Origin: Chytridium lagenaria
Lineage: Eukaryota; Chytridiomycota; Chytridiomycetes; Chytridiales; Chytridiaceae
Length of the DNA stretch: 64,000 bases
Reading direction: 5' to 3'
Assembly (NCBI GenBank): GCA_025449115.1
Contig: JAHLKC010000057.1
Coordinates: forward strand, 62,001 to 126,000
In this document: positions 48,173 to 60,189 of the stretch, in pieces
Position numbering within the stretch: position 1 is the stretch's first letter
Layout of the letters: each line of letters starts with the position of its first letter
Made by a program: the position numbers and the translations under genes
Notes under the pieces: model-generated
The model's database searches: none
What the model was told of the DNA's origin: nothing
The model's input: only the letters and a program-made list of their open reading frames with translations

Positions 48173-48544
48173 TATTGGGTTTCAACTTTCTAGTTTGTTT
48201 ACTCACCCACATTTAAAATTGTCTAAGTCTATTGTTGCCCCGTCTAAATTCTTGCCTTGATTCCTTAAGTGAAAAGTTGTCAGTTTGATATGTTTTAAAC
48301 CCCGCCCGTAGTTTATTTATTATGTTTAGTTTTGGGACAATGAGGGATGCACGGTCAGAAGACGTTAAAGCTAGGAGTGCCACCCACATATCTTTTGTAT
48401 TGTTTTAACCTATATCAATAATAAGTTAGTTGTTATCAGTATTAATTAGTCGTCACCTCTGGAGACCTCGTTCACCAGTTAATTATAATTATTAGTTTAT
48501 TAAGTTTATTACTATATTTACAAAGAGCCCCGTAAACCCCTACA
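48173..48544 (+). repeat. Copia 5' LTR
   Basis: 372 bp, starting TATTGGG (TG to TA change) and ending CCCCTACA. Compared with the 3' LTR I see about two substitutions and one 1-nt indel. Confidence 0.9.
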
Positions 48545-48693
48545 AGTGGTAGCACTTCGTCTGGTTGGAAGAAGGAGTGAACGATCCATTTGAGGACTAA
48601 GGAGTAGAGCACAGTTGGGAAGAGTGTGAGCATCGCAAGAAAGAAAGAATCAGTCCCAAGTCACCAAAGAAAGGAACCAGTCAACACGAGAAG

Positions 48694-49759
48694 ATGACGA
48701 AAGAAAAGGACGACAAACCTGTGATGTTCGATGGCACACAGTTCCACATCTGGAAGTACCGCATGGTCGGATACCTCAAAGGCAAGGGCCTTTGGAAGAT
48801 TGTTGATAAGGGCTGGACGCCCTATGCAGTCGTTGACACGCCTACAAACGCCGAGAAGAAAACTAGGTTAGAAGAGGAAGACCTGGATATGAAAGCAAAA
48901 GCGAGAATTGAATCAAGAGTGCATGATATCATCTTACCGCTAATCCAGGATGAAATAACGGCGAAAGCAACTTGGGATAAAATTGTCGAGACCTATGAGA
49001 GAAAGGCTCAGACAAACAGAAACGCGATTAGAAGAAAGCTCACAAACTTGAAGATGAAAGAAGAGGACGACTTAAAGACTTACATTGCAGAGATCTCGTC
49101 AACAATCCAGCAACTAAAGGCTGCGGGGGAGGACACTGGAACCCCGCAGCACATCTCTATCCTTCTGACTACCCTACCAGAAGCGTATGATATTATCGTA
49201 AATCTCCTCGAGAACGAGCCAAAGCAGAGACCGACTATGCTATGTGGTGGGAAAACTGTTAGATCATGAAACGAAAATTAAAGAAAGAAAGAAGGAAACA
49301 GAGGACAGTGAAGGTGCTCAAGCGCATGCTGCAGGTAGACATAACAATCATCAACGGCAACGCGGAGGTGAAGACCGCGAATGTTTCAATTGTGGTCGTA
49401 GAGGACACCTGGCTAGAGATTGCTGGGGTGCTAGACGAAACATCGAAAATAGATACGATGGAAACAACGAACCTCAAGCTCAACCAGCAGCAGCTGGAAG
49501 AGGTCATTTCCGTGGACGAGGACGTGGTGGATTCCGTGGTCGTGGAGGCCGCGGAAGAGGTGGTCGAGGCCGTGGTGGTTGGAACCGTGGCCCTAATGCA
49601 AACGTAGCGAATCAGAACAACAATCAAAACAACAACAACAACGGAGGGAATCCAGTAGTGTTCGTTGCCGCAGTGCCAACAGTCAACATGACTGGGGATG
49701 GCATGCTGCAAGCGAGAGACACTAGATGGATGTTAATTCAGGAGCTACTCACCATATGA
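48694..49759 (+). CDS. Copia gag with zinc knuckle and RGG region (frame broken)
   Basis: Capsid-type gag starting MTKEKDDKPVMFDGTQFHIW. The UBN2-like helical region contains IILPLIQDEITAKATWDKIV, LTNLKMKEEDDLKTYIAEIS and QHISILLTTLPEAYDIIVNL. A 1-nt shift near 49230 moves to the frame with the CCHC knuckle CFNCGRRGHLARDC (49380-49425) and a GRGRGG-rich nucleic-acid-binding segment (49495-49590). The protease start (TRWML) follows at 49720 and is broken just before the DSGA motif. Confidence 0.85.
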
Positions 49760-52700
49760 CGTTTCAACGCAACATCCTGTCAAACTACCGATCCATTCAG
49801 TGCAACATCAGCACGGCGGACAGCCAGAGCGGCTGGAATCGAAAGGGGTCGGAGACTGTGAAGTAAAGATTAGAATTGGGGAAGAACAGGAACACTAATA
49901 CTTAAGAACGTGTTGTACGTACCAAACATCGGACGAAACTAATCTCGCTTGGGATGGCGAGGAAGAAAGAATTGGACATCTTTCCAAAAGATGATGGCTA
50001 TGATTGAAACCAAAGAAAGGACCATCAGCACAAGCGCTAGCAACATTCACATACAACAGCAAGGAAAACCTCATTTACCTTGATCAAGCGTCGGAGTCTA
50101 AACCCAGCACCTCCGTTGCAAAGGCTGGGAAGCCACTATCGCCACATCAGTGGCACCTGAGGATGGGTCATCTAGGAAAGAAGAGTGTGAAGAAGTTAGT
50201 GAAGGTTGCAAAGGGAGTCAACATGACAGATGAAGAAGACACTCACCTTTGCGAAGGGTGTGTTGATGGAAAGATGACAAGAGTTTCATTCCCTGACAAA
50301 CCCGACGAAATCAAAGCTAAAGAACCTCTTGAAAGGATTCACGTCGATATTGTCGGGCCTATGAAGAATGCGTCAAACGGCGGCGCTCGTTACTTCTTAA
50401 CGATCGTGGACAGCGCCACTAATTACGTGACGGTCTATTTGTGCAAGAAAAACGAATCAGTCAAGTACATCAAGGGTTACAAAGAAGAAGCAGAAAAACG
50501 CATTAAACAAAAACTAAAAGAGATTGTGGCGGACAACGGTGGGGAGTTCAACAATAAGGCAATGAAGGATTGGTGTTTGGAGCATGGAATTCGACTCACC
50601 TTTACCATGCCATACACACCGCAACAGAACGGTGTTGCTGAGAGGATGAATCGGAACCTTAATGAGCGTTCTAAAAGTATGTTAAGCTCGTCAAAACTTG
50701 AAACGCGTTTTTGGGGAGAAGCTGTAATGGCGGCGGCTTACCTCATTAACCGATCTCCTACCCGCACCAACGAAGAAGACGCGACACCACTTGAGAAATT
50801 CGCCGGGGTCAAGCCTGACCTCTCGAGGTTGCGTGTTTGGGGGTGCCTCGCTCTTGTCTTGATCCCAAAGCAGCAGAGAAAGAAAGGTGACTTTAACGCT
50901 CGCCGCTGCGTGCTTGTGGGATATGAACCGCTTGGATACCGACTGTGGGACCTGCAAGAAAATAAGCTGGTTAGAAGCAAGTCTGTCATTTTTGACGAAG
51001 GAGTTTTTGGGGCGGAAGAGATGAAAGGAGACGAGAAGTTTGAAGGAGATGTATCAGAATGGAAGAGTGATTTGGACTTACCAGATTACAACACGGATTC
51101 ATCAAGTTCTGGTGGAAGCGAGGGCGAAACTGCCGTGGATGATAACTCCGATGAAGAGGAAGATGATAATGTTAGTTATCACACACCTGATCGTGAAGAC
51201 TACAACGAAGAAGATAGAGAAGAACCACACTCACCTACGGTTCGTCGATCAGGTGGTAGAAGAGTACCAAATTTCCGTGAAGACCTGGATGAATCTTACG
51301 AAACATCCCTTCGAAGGTCGACAAGGAACAAGAAGAAACCTGGAGAGTTTTGGACGGTTAAGCCATCCGCCAACACCGCATCATGGGAAGAAGAAGATGA
51401 TGAGCCCAAAACTTACTTAGAAGCGATGCAGAGGAAGGAGAAGGATGAATGGAGGAAAGCGATGGAAGAGGAGATGAAGAGCTTGGTCGAGATGGGGACT
51501 TGGAGCTGGTCCCCGACCAAAAGACAAGAAAATAATTAAATCTGGATGGGTGTACAAAACCAAACGCGATGAGTTGGGTAACTTGGACAAACGGAAGGCA
51601 CGCTTTGTTGCAAAAGGTATTCACAAAAACAAGGCGTTGACTATGATGAGAAGTTCGCTCCAGTTATCAAGCAAGCCACACTTAGAGTCATGCTAGCAGT
51701 CGCCTGCCAAGAAGACATGGAAATTAGGCAGTACGACGTCAAGACTGCATTTTTAAATGGCAAGCTTGAAGATCACGAATCTACATTGAGCAACCCGAGG
51801 GTTCGTGGTTGAAGGGAAGGAAGACTGGGTTTGTTTGTGCATGAAGAGTCTCTACGGCTTGGTTCAAGCACCAATGTGTTTCAATAACGACTTGAACACA
51901 TTCCAAGTCAATGAGGAGCGTTTTACGAGGTCAGCAGCAGACCCGTGTCTCTACTACAAGAGGAACGGCAAGGACCTTACCATGAAAGGGGTCTATGTCG
52001 ACACATCATTGAAGCGTCAACAAGCAAGGAGGAACTGGACAGATCGGAGAAAAGATTTATGAGACGTTACCGTGGAACACGAGCTGGAAGTTTTCGATAC
52101 GTTCTGGGCTGGCAGTGCCGCTATGATCGTGTGAAAGGGAAGATTGTGGTGTTCCAGCAGAGATACATCGAAACGATGGGTCATAAGCTGGAATTACCGA
52201 AAACTCTTTTGCATTACACTCCCATGGACGCTGTGAAAAAGCTGTTGAAGACGATGGAAGGGAAGATAACTAAAACGAACGAGAAGGGACAAGGATACCG
52301 ACAGTACACCGGATCCTTAATGCACGCTATGATTGGGACGCGACCAGACATCGCGTTTGCACTGGGAATGGCGGCTAGATTTCAAGAAACTCCTTACCCA
52401 GCACATTGGGACGCGCTTTACCGTACTTGTGGATATCTTCAGCAGACGAAGCAGCTGGGGATTCAATACTCACGTCGCGAGAAACTGGAGTTGGTGGTTA
52501 TGCCGATGCCGACATGGGACGGACCCGGCGGACATGAAGTCTACTAGTGGATTTGTGATTACTTTGAATGGGGGAGCTGTCGTGTGGGGAACTAAGAAGC
52601 AAGCGACAACGGCTCAGTCTACTGCAGAAGCTGAATATGTCTCTTTGAGTGAGGCGTCATCACATATGATTTGGGTTAGTCAGCTTCTGGGGGAGCTAGG

Positions 52701-52963
52701 ATACTCGTTTAACGACGCACCAGTCATTTATGGCGACAACCACGACGGCAAACGCGCTAGCCAGCACACCAATCATATCACAGAGTTCTCGTCATGTGGA
52801 CCGAAGGTTTCACGTCATCAGAGACAGAGTTAACGCGAAGAAGATACGCGTTGAATACCTTAACACGAAGTTACAACCTGCGGATTTGTTTACGAAAGCA
52901 TTACCGCGAACTCAGTTTGAAGAATTACGCGCTAAGTTTGGGATGGTTAAAGTAGTTGAGTAA
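49740..52963 (+). CDS. Copia pol: protease, integrase, RT, RNase H (frame broken)
   Basis: Protease ATHHMTFQRNILSNY (49745-49790). The long frame 50004-51539 carries the integrase zinc motif (HLRMGHLG ... CEGC), HVDIVGP, VADNGGEFNNKAMKDW and NGVAERMN (DDE catalytic triad), the GKLETRFWGEA-type region, then an acidic linker. RT follows in pieces: KQATLRVMLAVACQEDMEIR, YGLVQAPMCF and DPCLYY (51655-51960). RNase H shows SGFVITLNGGAVVWGTKKQA and STAEAEYVSLSEA (52540-52655), ending ADLFTKALPRTQFEELRAKF. Frame breaks lie near 49740, 51540, 51620, 51775, 52000, 52520 and 52790. The YVDD region is disrupted. Confidence 0.85.
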
Positions 52964-52994
52964 AACTGCACGTTTAGAAAGCTGAGGGGGAGAA

Positions 52995-53367
52995 TGTTGG
53001 GTTTCAACTTTCTAGTTTGTTTACTCACCCACATTTAAATTTGTCTAAGTCTATTGTTGCCCCTGTCTAAATTCTTGCCTTGATTCCTTAAGTGAAAAGT
53101 TGTCAGTTTGATATGTTTTAAACCCCGCCCGTAGTTTATTTATTATGTTTAGTTTTGGGACAATGAGGGATGCACGGTCAGAAGACGTTAAAGCTAGGAG
53201 TGCCACCCACATATCTTTTGTATTGTTTTAACCTATATCAATAATAAGTTAGTTGTTATCAGTATTAATTAGTCGTCACCTCTGGAGACCTCGTTCACCA
53301 GTTAATTATAATTATTAGTTTATTAAGTTTATTACTATATTTACAAAGAGCCCCGTAAACCCCTACA
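52995..53367 (+). repeat. Copia 3' LTR
   Basis: 373 bp, TGTTGGG ... CCCCTACA, preceded by the polypurine tract and followed by GGTTT. Confidence 0.9.
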
Positions 53368-53372
53368 GGTTT
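53368..53372. repeat. Target-site duplication GGTTT, right
   Basis: Matches 48168-48172. Confidence 0.8.
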
Positions 53373-54611
53373 CGAAGCAACCCTTTAAAGTACCCCATCG
53401 AATTGGAGCAGGTTTAACCAGTGCCCTTTTCTTTGCTGCTTCCTAAGCTTTGGCGAGCTTGGACTTCTCCACATGATGATTATGGAAATACTTGACCACC
53501 TCTTTGCTATCATTCGCGAAATTATACAAAAAAGCGAACGGGTATTGCTCCGGGTGGGTTGCCTCCCCTTGTCCAGCCCTCCTCGTCATTGTGGCTGCAA
53601 AGATGTCCTTGACGAGAAGATTAAATCCGTGAGCCGTGCAGCCTTGAAAGAACATGTTGGGTAACCGTTTTTGGAGAATATTCCAAGCTTTCTTATTGGC
53701 GCTCGTGTTATCAGCGACAACACCACAGAACACAGTGGTCGGATGTTTGTAAATGACACGTGATAAGTCCTCCGCTATCCATTTGCCGGTGTGTCCTTGT
53801 TCACCAGTGCACACAGCCTCCAAAAATAGCGTAGCTGATGGCGCGGTGGCCATGTAATTCACAACGGACTCGTTGTTGATATTACTCTAGCCATCCGTTG
53901 TCAAGCAAGTGCTGACAGATGCCTTGATAAAATCCATGCTTTTCTTCATCAAATCATTGTAGCACTCATCCAGTAAGTCTCCCGCCAACTGCCTTCGATT
54001 TGGTAGAAGATCTTGAGAGCCATGCCGCAAGAGCGCGATTGCCGTGGCAGAATTTGGCTCCTCAACGCGATGGAAGCTGGTCCCCGTCATGTAGTAGTGA
54101 AGCGCCAACTGCCTTTGAAACTGCTTCCTGACAGTGGCTGGGACCCTGGGGGTTGCATATTGATGCATGGTAGCTACAGAACTGGCCCCAGAGCGCGAGG
54201 CAGAAGGAGAGGGAGGAGGGAATGCTGAATTTGCAGATGCTGCAGACGATGATGCTGGCCTCGACTTTTTTGAACTCCAACGTACCAATCAGGGCGAGTC
54301 TTTATGTCTTGGCCGTTCATGAGCCTTTTAAATGGCTTGCAGTTGTTCAGGTGGACCTTGACTGATTCACTTTTCTTGTGATGGTTGAATTGTGTCTTGC
54401 AATGCTTGCAGACAGAAGACAATAACTGCCACAGGGCAATATCACTGGTAAGCTTGGACCACACGCTACTTGGCTCGCGACCTCTTTTGCGAGCAACTTG
54501 GAAATTACTTTCTTGGGTTTCTTTAGGGACGCCAGGAGAGACCACCTGCACCAACGTCTCAGCAACGATCTGGGGTGCTTCTGAATCACTAATCAGAGAC
54601 GCCACTTTCAT
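53373..54611 (-). pseudogene. hAT transposase, N-terminal part with BED-like finger
   Basis: Starts near 54611 (MKVASLISDSEAPQ). The BED-type finger region reads SSVWSKL, VCKHCKTQFNHHKKSESVKV and HLNNCKPFKRLM (54290-54510). Next come VRKQFQRQLALHYYMTGTSF, SVSTCLTTDG followed by TAG, then SATLFLEAVCTGEQGHTGKW, GVVADNTSANKKAWNILQKR and LPNMFFQGCTAHGFNLLVKD (DUF659-like hAT core with its D motifs). After SKLAKA there is a second TAG, then VKPAPIRWGTLKGCFE running into the Copia insertion. Stops show it is inactive. The TGG-to-TAG and CAG-to-TAG type changes are single substitutions. Confidence 0.8.
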
Positions 54612-55006
54612 ACAAGTTTATAGTACAAGAAACAGGATAGGTAAAGGGAAGAATCAGAGGAAGTGTCATTACTCATGATGTGGAGGGTGGGCGAAGGACG
54701 GAGGCAGGATAGTCTCCGCAAGCCTGCTACCCTCAGTTTATTGATTTGAAATTTAAAAGAGGAAGCCGTGATGGCGTCACGGCAAAGCGTTCCCACTAGT
54801 ACGCTTGCGCTGCTTGATAACTTGTTGACCGCTTTTGAATTTTGATGGTTTGATTTGATTTTGTTCCAACTGTCAAAAAGTAAAATCCTTCCCACCATAG
54901 GAAGTATTGGCAAACATTTATTAAGTACAGCATAAAAACCTGATTTGCAGGTTTTTTTCAAAATTCGGGTTTTTTTAAAAATTTAATAAAATTGTATTGT
55001 TTTAAA

Positions 55007-55025
55007 CCTTGTTTTGTCAGCCCTG
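55007..55025 (-). repeat. Candidate hAT terminal inverted repeat
   Basis: Read on the minus strand from 55025: CAGGGCTGACAAAACAAGG, the CAGGG-type start typical of hAT ends, about 410 bp upstream of the transposase start. The partner end near 47 kb was not found, so this is tentative. Confidence 0.4.
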
Positions 55026-56479
55026 GTAAAAACATCCTACTTACATTGAGTACAAATGACTTTTAATGGCTAGACTGGTTGGTGATACTCTGTATTAGAC
55101 ATGTAAAAATATCTGGTGATCTCCTCCTATGACATAGAAACTGGAAAAAGAGGCTGGGGATAGGATTTTTGCTATTTTAGATTTCTGGTAGAGTCCAAAT
55201 AGGTGACCGAGAGATTTCACAAATAGAAAACTATAATACTGCGGGAGAAATCAGTAGAGGGGGTATAAAGGAAAAATAGACTTAGCACAACAGCTGTACT
55301 AGATATGATGTGTTTATACCTTCATATTTTCCTTTTTGAGACGTGTTTACTCAAAATATCTGTTGTTGCATATTGATTCTGATGAATGATTATTTTGTTT
55401 TTTGTAGATACTGAGTAAATTTGATACACCTTTGTAAGCCCTGGATTGAGCCCATTGCATGTTCAGGCCAGCCCCTGGTGAACTGTGCCATCACCTTCAT
55501 TCATTCCTTCACTATTGTGTTATGTGATTATAATTTGGGGCGCTCCGATAAACCCACAGCAGGATGAAACACCCAACAGATGAACTTCTTAGATGTCTTT
55601 AGCCATGGATATATGTCTCTCCAGAATGATTCCCTAAAAAAATGAGGCAATATAAGAACATCTGTGTTGACTTTACATTATCATGTGCCAGCTACCTGTC
55701 TCAGAGTGGGAGTGCAGCATAAACAGTACCATAGATAACAAGATAGAGACAACACATGCTACTATGGCATTGTGCAGCAATTATCAGGCCCAGTACACTA
55801 CTGAAATTGGGATGGACTGCCTCCTGGTTAATTGGACCTGCCCTGCCTTAGTTACAATCAAACAAAACCACAGCAACTTATATCAGGTCTTCCAAGATTA
55901 AATGTAAATCTGTTCAACTTTCTTGCTTACACTATAACACCAAAAACACAAGTAAATATATACAACAACTTTTAACATAAGGGAACAACAATAACAACAC
56001 ACATCTTGATCACAGGCATTGATGCAGTGACAGCTGTTTATATATGAAAAATCTTCTTCTCTTATTCATACATGGAAAACCATAAAACTTAGGGAGACAA
56101 CAGATTTGGGAATAAAGGAGACATAAACTCAGCTCAACAACTATAATAGATATGATACATGTATGCCTCTTTTGGTGATATTATATAATTACTTTACAGT
56201 TTTATTATATCCTGTGAAGTTAAGAAGCAACTGCAGTGAACAGGCACTGGTGCATAGGTACTTGTGGCTCTTAGGTTGTTTGTTAATCACCTTGCATCCC
56301 ATTACCCTTTTGTATCTCCCTTTCTTCTCTACCACGTATGGCTATGTGTTTCCCTTTACTTAAGCGCGTTGAGACCTATAATGTATGTGAAGTTGACAGC
56401 CGGCTTGCGTTTATGTTGTTTATAGTAGTGTGTGCTTCTGTTTACATATCCTCCATGATTGTATTTTATAAATTAGAGA
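55026..56479. other. Unassigned AT-rich stretch
   Basis: No coding signal. A segment near 56235-56330 (CTCTTAGGTTGTTTGTTAAT) resembles 47335-47390, so a small interspersed repeat is present in at least two places. Confidence 0.35.
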
Positions 56480-57408
56480 TTTGTGAAGAATTACATTATT
56501 CACATGACCTATGGCTCATATGGACATTTTGTCTAAGTCTGTTGAGTTCCTTGATATCCCGCGTTGACTCATATATTTACGCGTCATATTGAATCCTCCC
56601 TTCTTTTCCCTTTGGGTTTTTATATGTACTTTTTCCCACGTTTATATGGTTTTTATTGAAGGAGGTGGCGCGCATATGTGCCGTTTATGTGTGTGTGCAC
56701 ATGTTGTGTCTATTATTTATTTGTATTTTGTGTAATACTTTAATATAAGAGATTTCCTGATTTAATTTGTACCTGTTGATTTAAGTAGTTGATATTGAGT
56801 TGATCCCCTATTCTCTATGCCTACGCATGTGGCCTTGTGGCTTGATCTCACCTTCACTCTTAGTTGGATGACGTTTGACCCCTCTGCCCCCTTACCACCT
56901 GATGAAGCTGCAACCCGGCTGTTTGAGACGGAAGGCTGTGATGGAATCCCTCCTATTCACAGTGTCCTTTAGTCAAGGCTTTGTCAGCTAAATTCCACCT
57001 CTGGTGCTCTCCGACCCGATGATCAGACGCTTATGGCAGTCAATGAGTGAGGTTACCCTGTTCTAAGCCCTGAGAGGCAAACAAGAGCCCATGTTCCAGA
57101 AGGTGCCATAGTAGGGTGGCATGGAGACTTATAGCCATCCCAATTGCCGGTGCTGATATTGGTTTAGAAGCAGGGTAAATTGATAATGAAGATACTAGAC
57201 ACGTTCCCTTCTCCCTTAAATAAGCAGAATCTCGCGATCACTCACCCACACCATCGCCAAACAACAACAACATCACTTAGGTTCAGGAGTACATCCTATC
57301 CCTAGGTGCTCTGTGGACTTGCTCTGCTGGAGCAACTCCTTTAATCTTCTCCCCTACCCCCTAGTCAAAGCTAGGTAGGGATGCGTCAAGAGAAGATTGC
57401 AGAAGACT
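56480..57408 (-). repeat. Inverted 0.9-kb repeat, right arm (R1-R)
   Basis: Reverse-complement partner of 26630-27520, with the same order of shared segments. The CAAACAACAACAACATCACT stretch and the gypsy-free, non-coding content are common to both arms. Confidence 0.75.
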
Positions 57409-60189
57409 GAAGCTCTGAAAAGTTCATCTGGTCCTGAATGTGGTCCCCGTGGTTCAGAGTCCTGGCGCACCTGCTGACAACATGCAAACAACTTCTCTGA
57501 GTTATTAATTATATGCTAATATGCACGCACATAGTAGATACATTTCCATTAGCCAAAGGATGAGAGTTGGTCAGCACACCAGGTAGGACATTGAGGTGCC
57601 TGTATTGTGGCAGATGATGTTATTGACTTTTTTTGTGGGGCTTGCTGAAAACTGCAAGGTTACGGCATTATTATTGTCCATTTTGTCAATTAATATACAA
57701 GACACACCCCAACCAGCAGGGGCGCAACAACTTCTCACAAAACGAGTGTGTAGGAGCATAGTGTCCATTTTTTTATATCTCTCTTATGGTCAAGTGATAA
57801 CAGCGCCATGAACAATCCGTGAAGAGCTGAGTTCAAATCCGGTTAGGAATATCTTTTTTAGTCAGGTCAACGATCTCCTTATGGTGTTCGCAATGGGGAT
57901 AAGTCGTTATTTGGTAACCGCGTTTTGAGTCATTTGCTCATTTTTATCTGTGGTCAACAGTTTGTTTTTGTGGAGGAAGCTTGCTAGATCCGACCAGCAC
58001 CTATGAAGATTTCGGATGCTACAATGTCTTCCTCTTAAACTTTCAAGGTAAATACATATACAAGGCCATCTGAAAAAAGTTACTCGTTACAAGGATGATA
58101 GACCATAAGTGATTACTCTGAACGTCTTTGATAATTTTAGGAAGCTGTCTCAAGCCAACGTTTTAACCGACGCCGGAGTGATTATGAAATTGACAATAAC
58201 TTACTGCATATAGAATCCTTTTTTATGCAATGCTGAAACAAAGAGCACCCAACCTCGGCAAAATTCATGTAAACCAAAAAGGAATAAAAGAAATCGCCAA
58301 ATCGCCAATCGCTAAAGAGATGATCACCTCAGACTGTCGGCTGTCTTGTATATTCTCTGCGGCGTGGGCACCGTCCACGCTGCGCTACCCCTTGTTCAAT
58401 AGTTTCACATAGGGAGGTACATAACGCTGGGATCCCCCCCCCATGCTGCAGTTTTCTTCACAGTGAGCTGCTGTTACAGTCAGACTGCTATACCTCAAAA
58501 GACCCAGTGCATAGGTCTGAGAAACTCTTCAGAAGTGCAGTATCAGGTAAAAAAAAGGCTTTGAACAAATTGGAATGGGTTGGAATTCCTCGAAATTTGT
58601 TGTCTTTTTATATAGAATAGATAGAACATTCATAAATATTCGTACTTACGAAATAAATAAAATATCACTTTGCATCTTGCAAAATTGTGGAAGGTGTAAA
58701 GGTTTCAGCAGGTCAACGCAAAACATTTTGCATTGACTTTAAATCCCGTCAAAAATTGAATGACCACCTCGTCAATGTCTCATTTAGGTGGGTGCCCACC
58801 TATATTGATATTTTTGAAAAATAAATTAATCATATTAAAAAGCTAGCTTAAGGCTGGAGTGCAAAAACTCAAAATATATTAATCGAATTGTCTGCTAGCA
58901 AACAATTAAGGACATAGGAACGTTTTCTCAATTAATAGACAATAATAAAAACGTAGCAAGATACGCGTCCTGCAAGTTCAGGCCACCACGGCATCAAATG
59001 ATACAACATTTATATATGTAAGTTCATTTATTGGCGAAATATTATATAATTCACTTTATCCACCATTTTGACGATAAAATGACTGTGCATGACGCAAAAA
59101 CTTGTAAAACTTCAGCTTTTTTGTGTGATTCCTTTTTATAAAGGTTTGAAAGATATTAAACTTAACAAAAAGCGACCAGAACGGGTTCCTACATACAAAT
59201 AAGTTGCATCATACTTTACCTTTCACTTGATTTGACGCGTTTGAATATTTCGCCCTATCCAAGACCTTCCACGAAAATTCCAATTGGTAGAAGTTTCTAA
59301 ATTTGATTATCTAGAATGCACCAGTCCCATTTTTTTCCTAACTCCTTTTCATTTTGGTTATTTTTGCTCAAAACATACTTTATCTGACAATCGCATTTGA
59401 AGTTTTTGGCAGTAAGCCTTTGCGCATCCCTGCCATCGTATGGCAAAAGGTAACAATTGGTCTGTTCCACATGATCCTCAACGTGACTTTATTTCACTAT
59501 CAAAATGAGAACTTCCATAAGCCAATAACAGCTAGTATATAATACTTTGCTAAAATAAATAATTATATTTATTACAAGCTAACATAACGCGGCAAAGAGT
59601 TGCATGTAAGCCAATTCAATGTTCTACAAGACCTTTTTGGAATAAGAGAAATCCTCAAATTCTGTACAGTTGGTGATGATTCTGTAAATTGAAAAGTAGC
59701 GGTAATATGATTTGTGTCGCCACGTTTACTCTTTTGAGGAAATTTTATATCAATGTTAAAGTGTAGAGGTGAAGAAATATCAAGAATTATAAAAGTCCAA
59801 GATGTTGTTGCCTATAACCTCTTATTGCTTTTGTTTAACTACATGGCCATCCGATTAATAATGTCTTTGGGTTGGCAGACAATAGTATTGTTCCTTTTTT
59901 TACGATCTGAATTTACGCATCGGAGGATCATCGTGTCAAAATAAGGACATTTGGCGCAAGAAACCGTGGTAGCCATACAAGACCTTACATCTCGCAGAAT
60001 CAACTCTTTTCTTTTTGTGCAGCAATTGCGCATATACACCTAGGGAGTCCTCTCCCAAGTTTAAACATAAAAGTATCGTTGCACAAGTGTGCAGGGAAAA
60101 ATAAATTGGAAAACCCGGATTGCAAAAAAAAAGTAACCATCGAAAAAAGAAAAGCAACGCTGCAGCAAGCAGTATAGCAAGCGGAGGGC
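57409..60189. other. Non-coding stretch between TE island and TBL1
   Basis: 2.8 kb of AT-rich sequence. Only short ORFs without recognisable motifs. A weak Pol III-like box pair near 57785-57845 does not fold as a tRNA. I see no other gene. Confidence 0.4.

Larger units (their letters stand above)
48173..53367 (+). mobile_element. Near-complete Copia (Ty1-type) LTR retrotransposon
   Basis: 5195 bp, bounded by near-identical LTRs and the 5-bp duplication GGTTT. The order is LTR, primer-site-like AGTGGTAGCACTTCG, gag, protease, integrase, RT, RNase H, polypurine tract (GAGGGGGAGAA, 52984-52994), LTR. Integrase preceding RT makes it Copia. The insertion splits a hAT transposase gene. At least three related fragments exist in the window (25235, 42995 and 45145 regions). 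Confidence 0.92.

Noticed and set aside
49259..49711. Ser/Thr/Val-rich antisense ORF
   Set aside because: Antisense of the Copia gag RGG region.
53443..54288. UAG reassignment to an amino acid, because all hAT stops are TAG
   Set aside because: Host genes end in TAG normally (for example the helicase at 6742 and RPA43 at 14069), so these are simple nonsense mutations.
56163..56592. Two overlapping plus ORFs with hydrophobic segments
   Set aside because: Composition-driven, partly inside the R1 repeat; no family resemblance.
57785..57845. tRNA-like A-box (TGGTCAAGTGA) and B-box (AGTTCAAATCC)
   Set aside because: Spacing is tRNA-like, but the acceptor, anticodon and T stems do not pair; at best a decayed tRNA-derived sequence.
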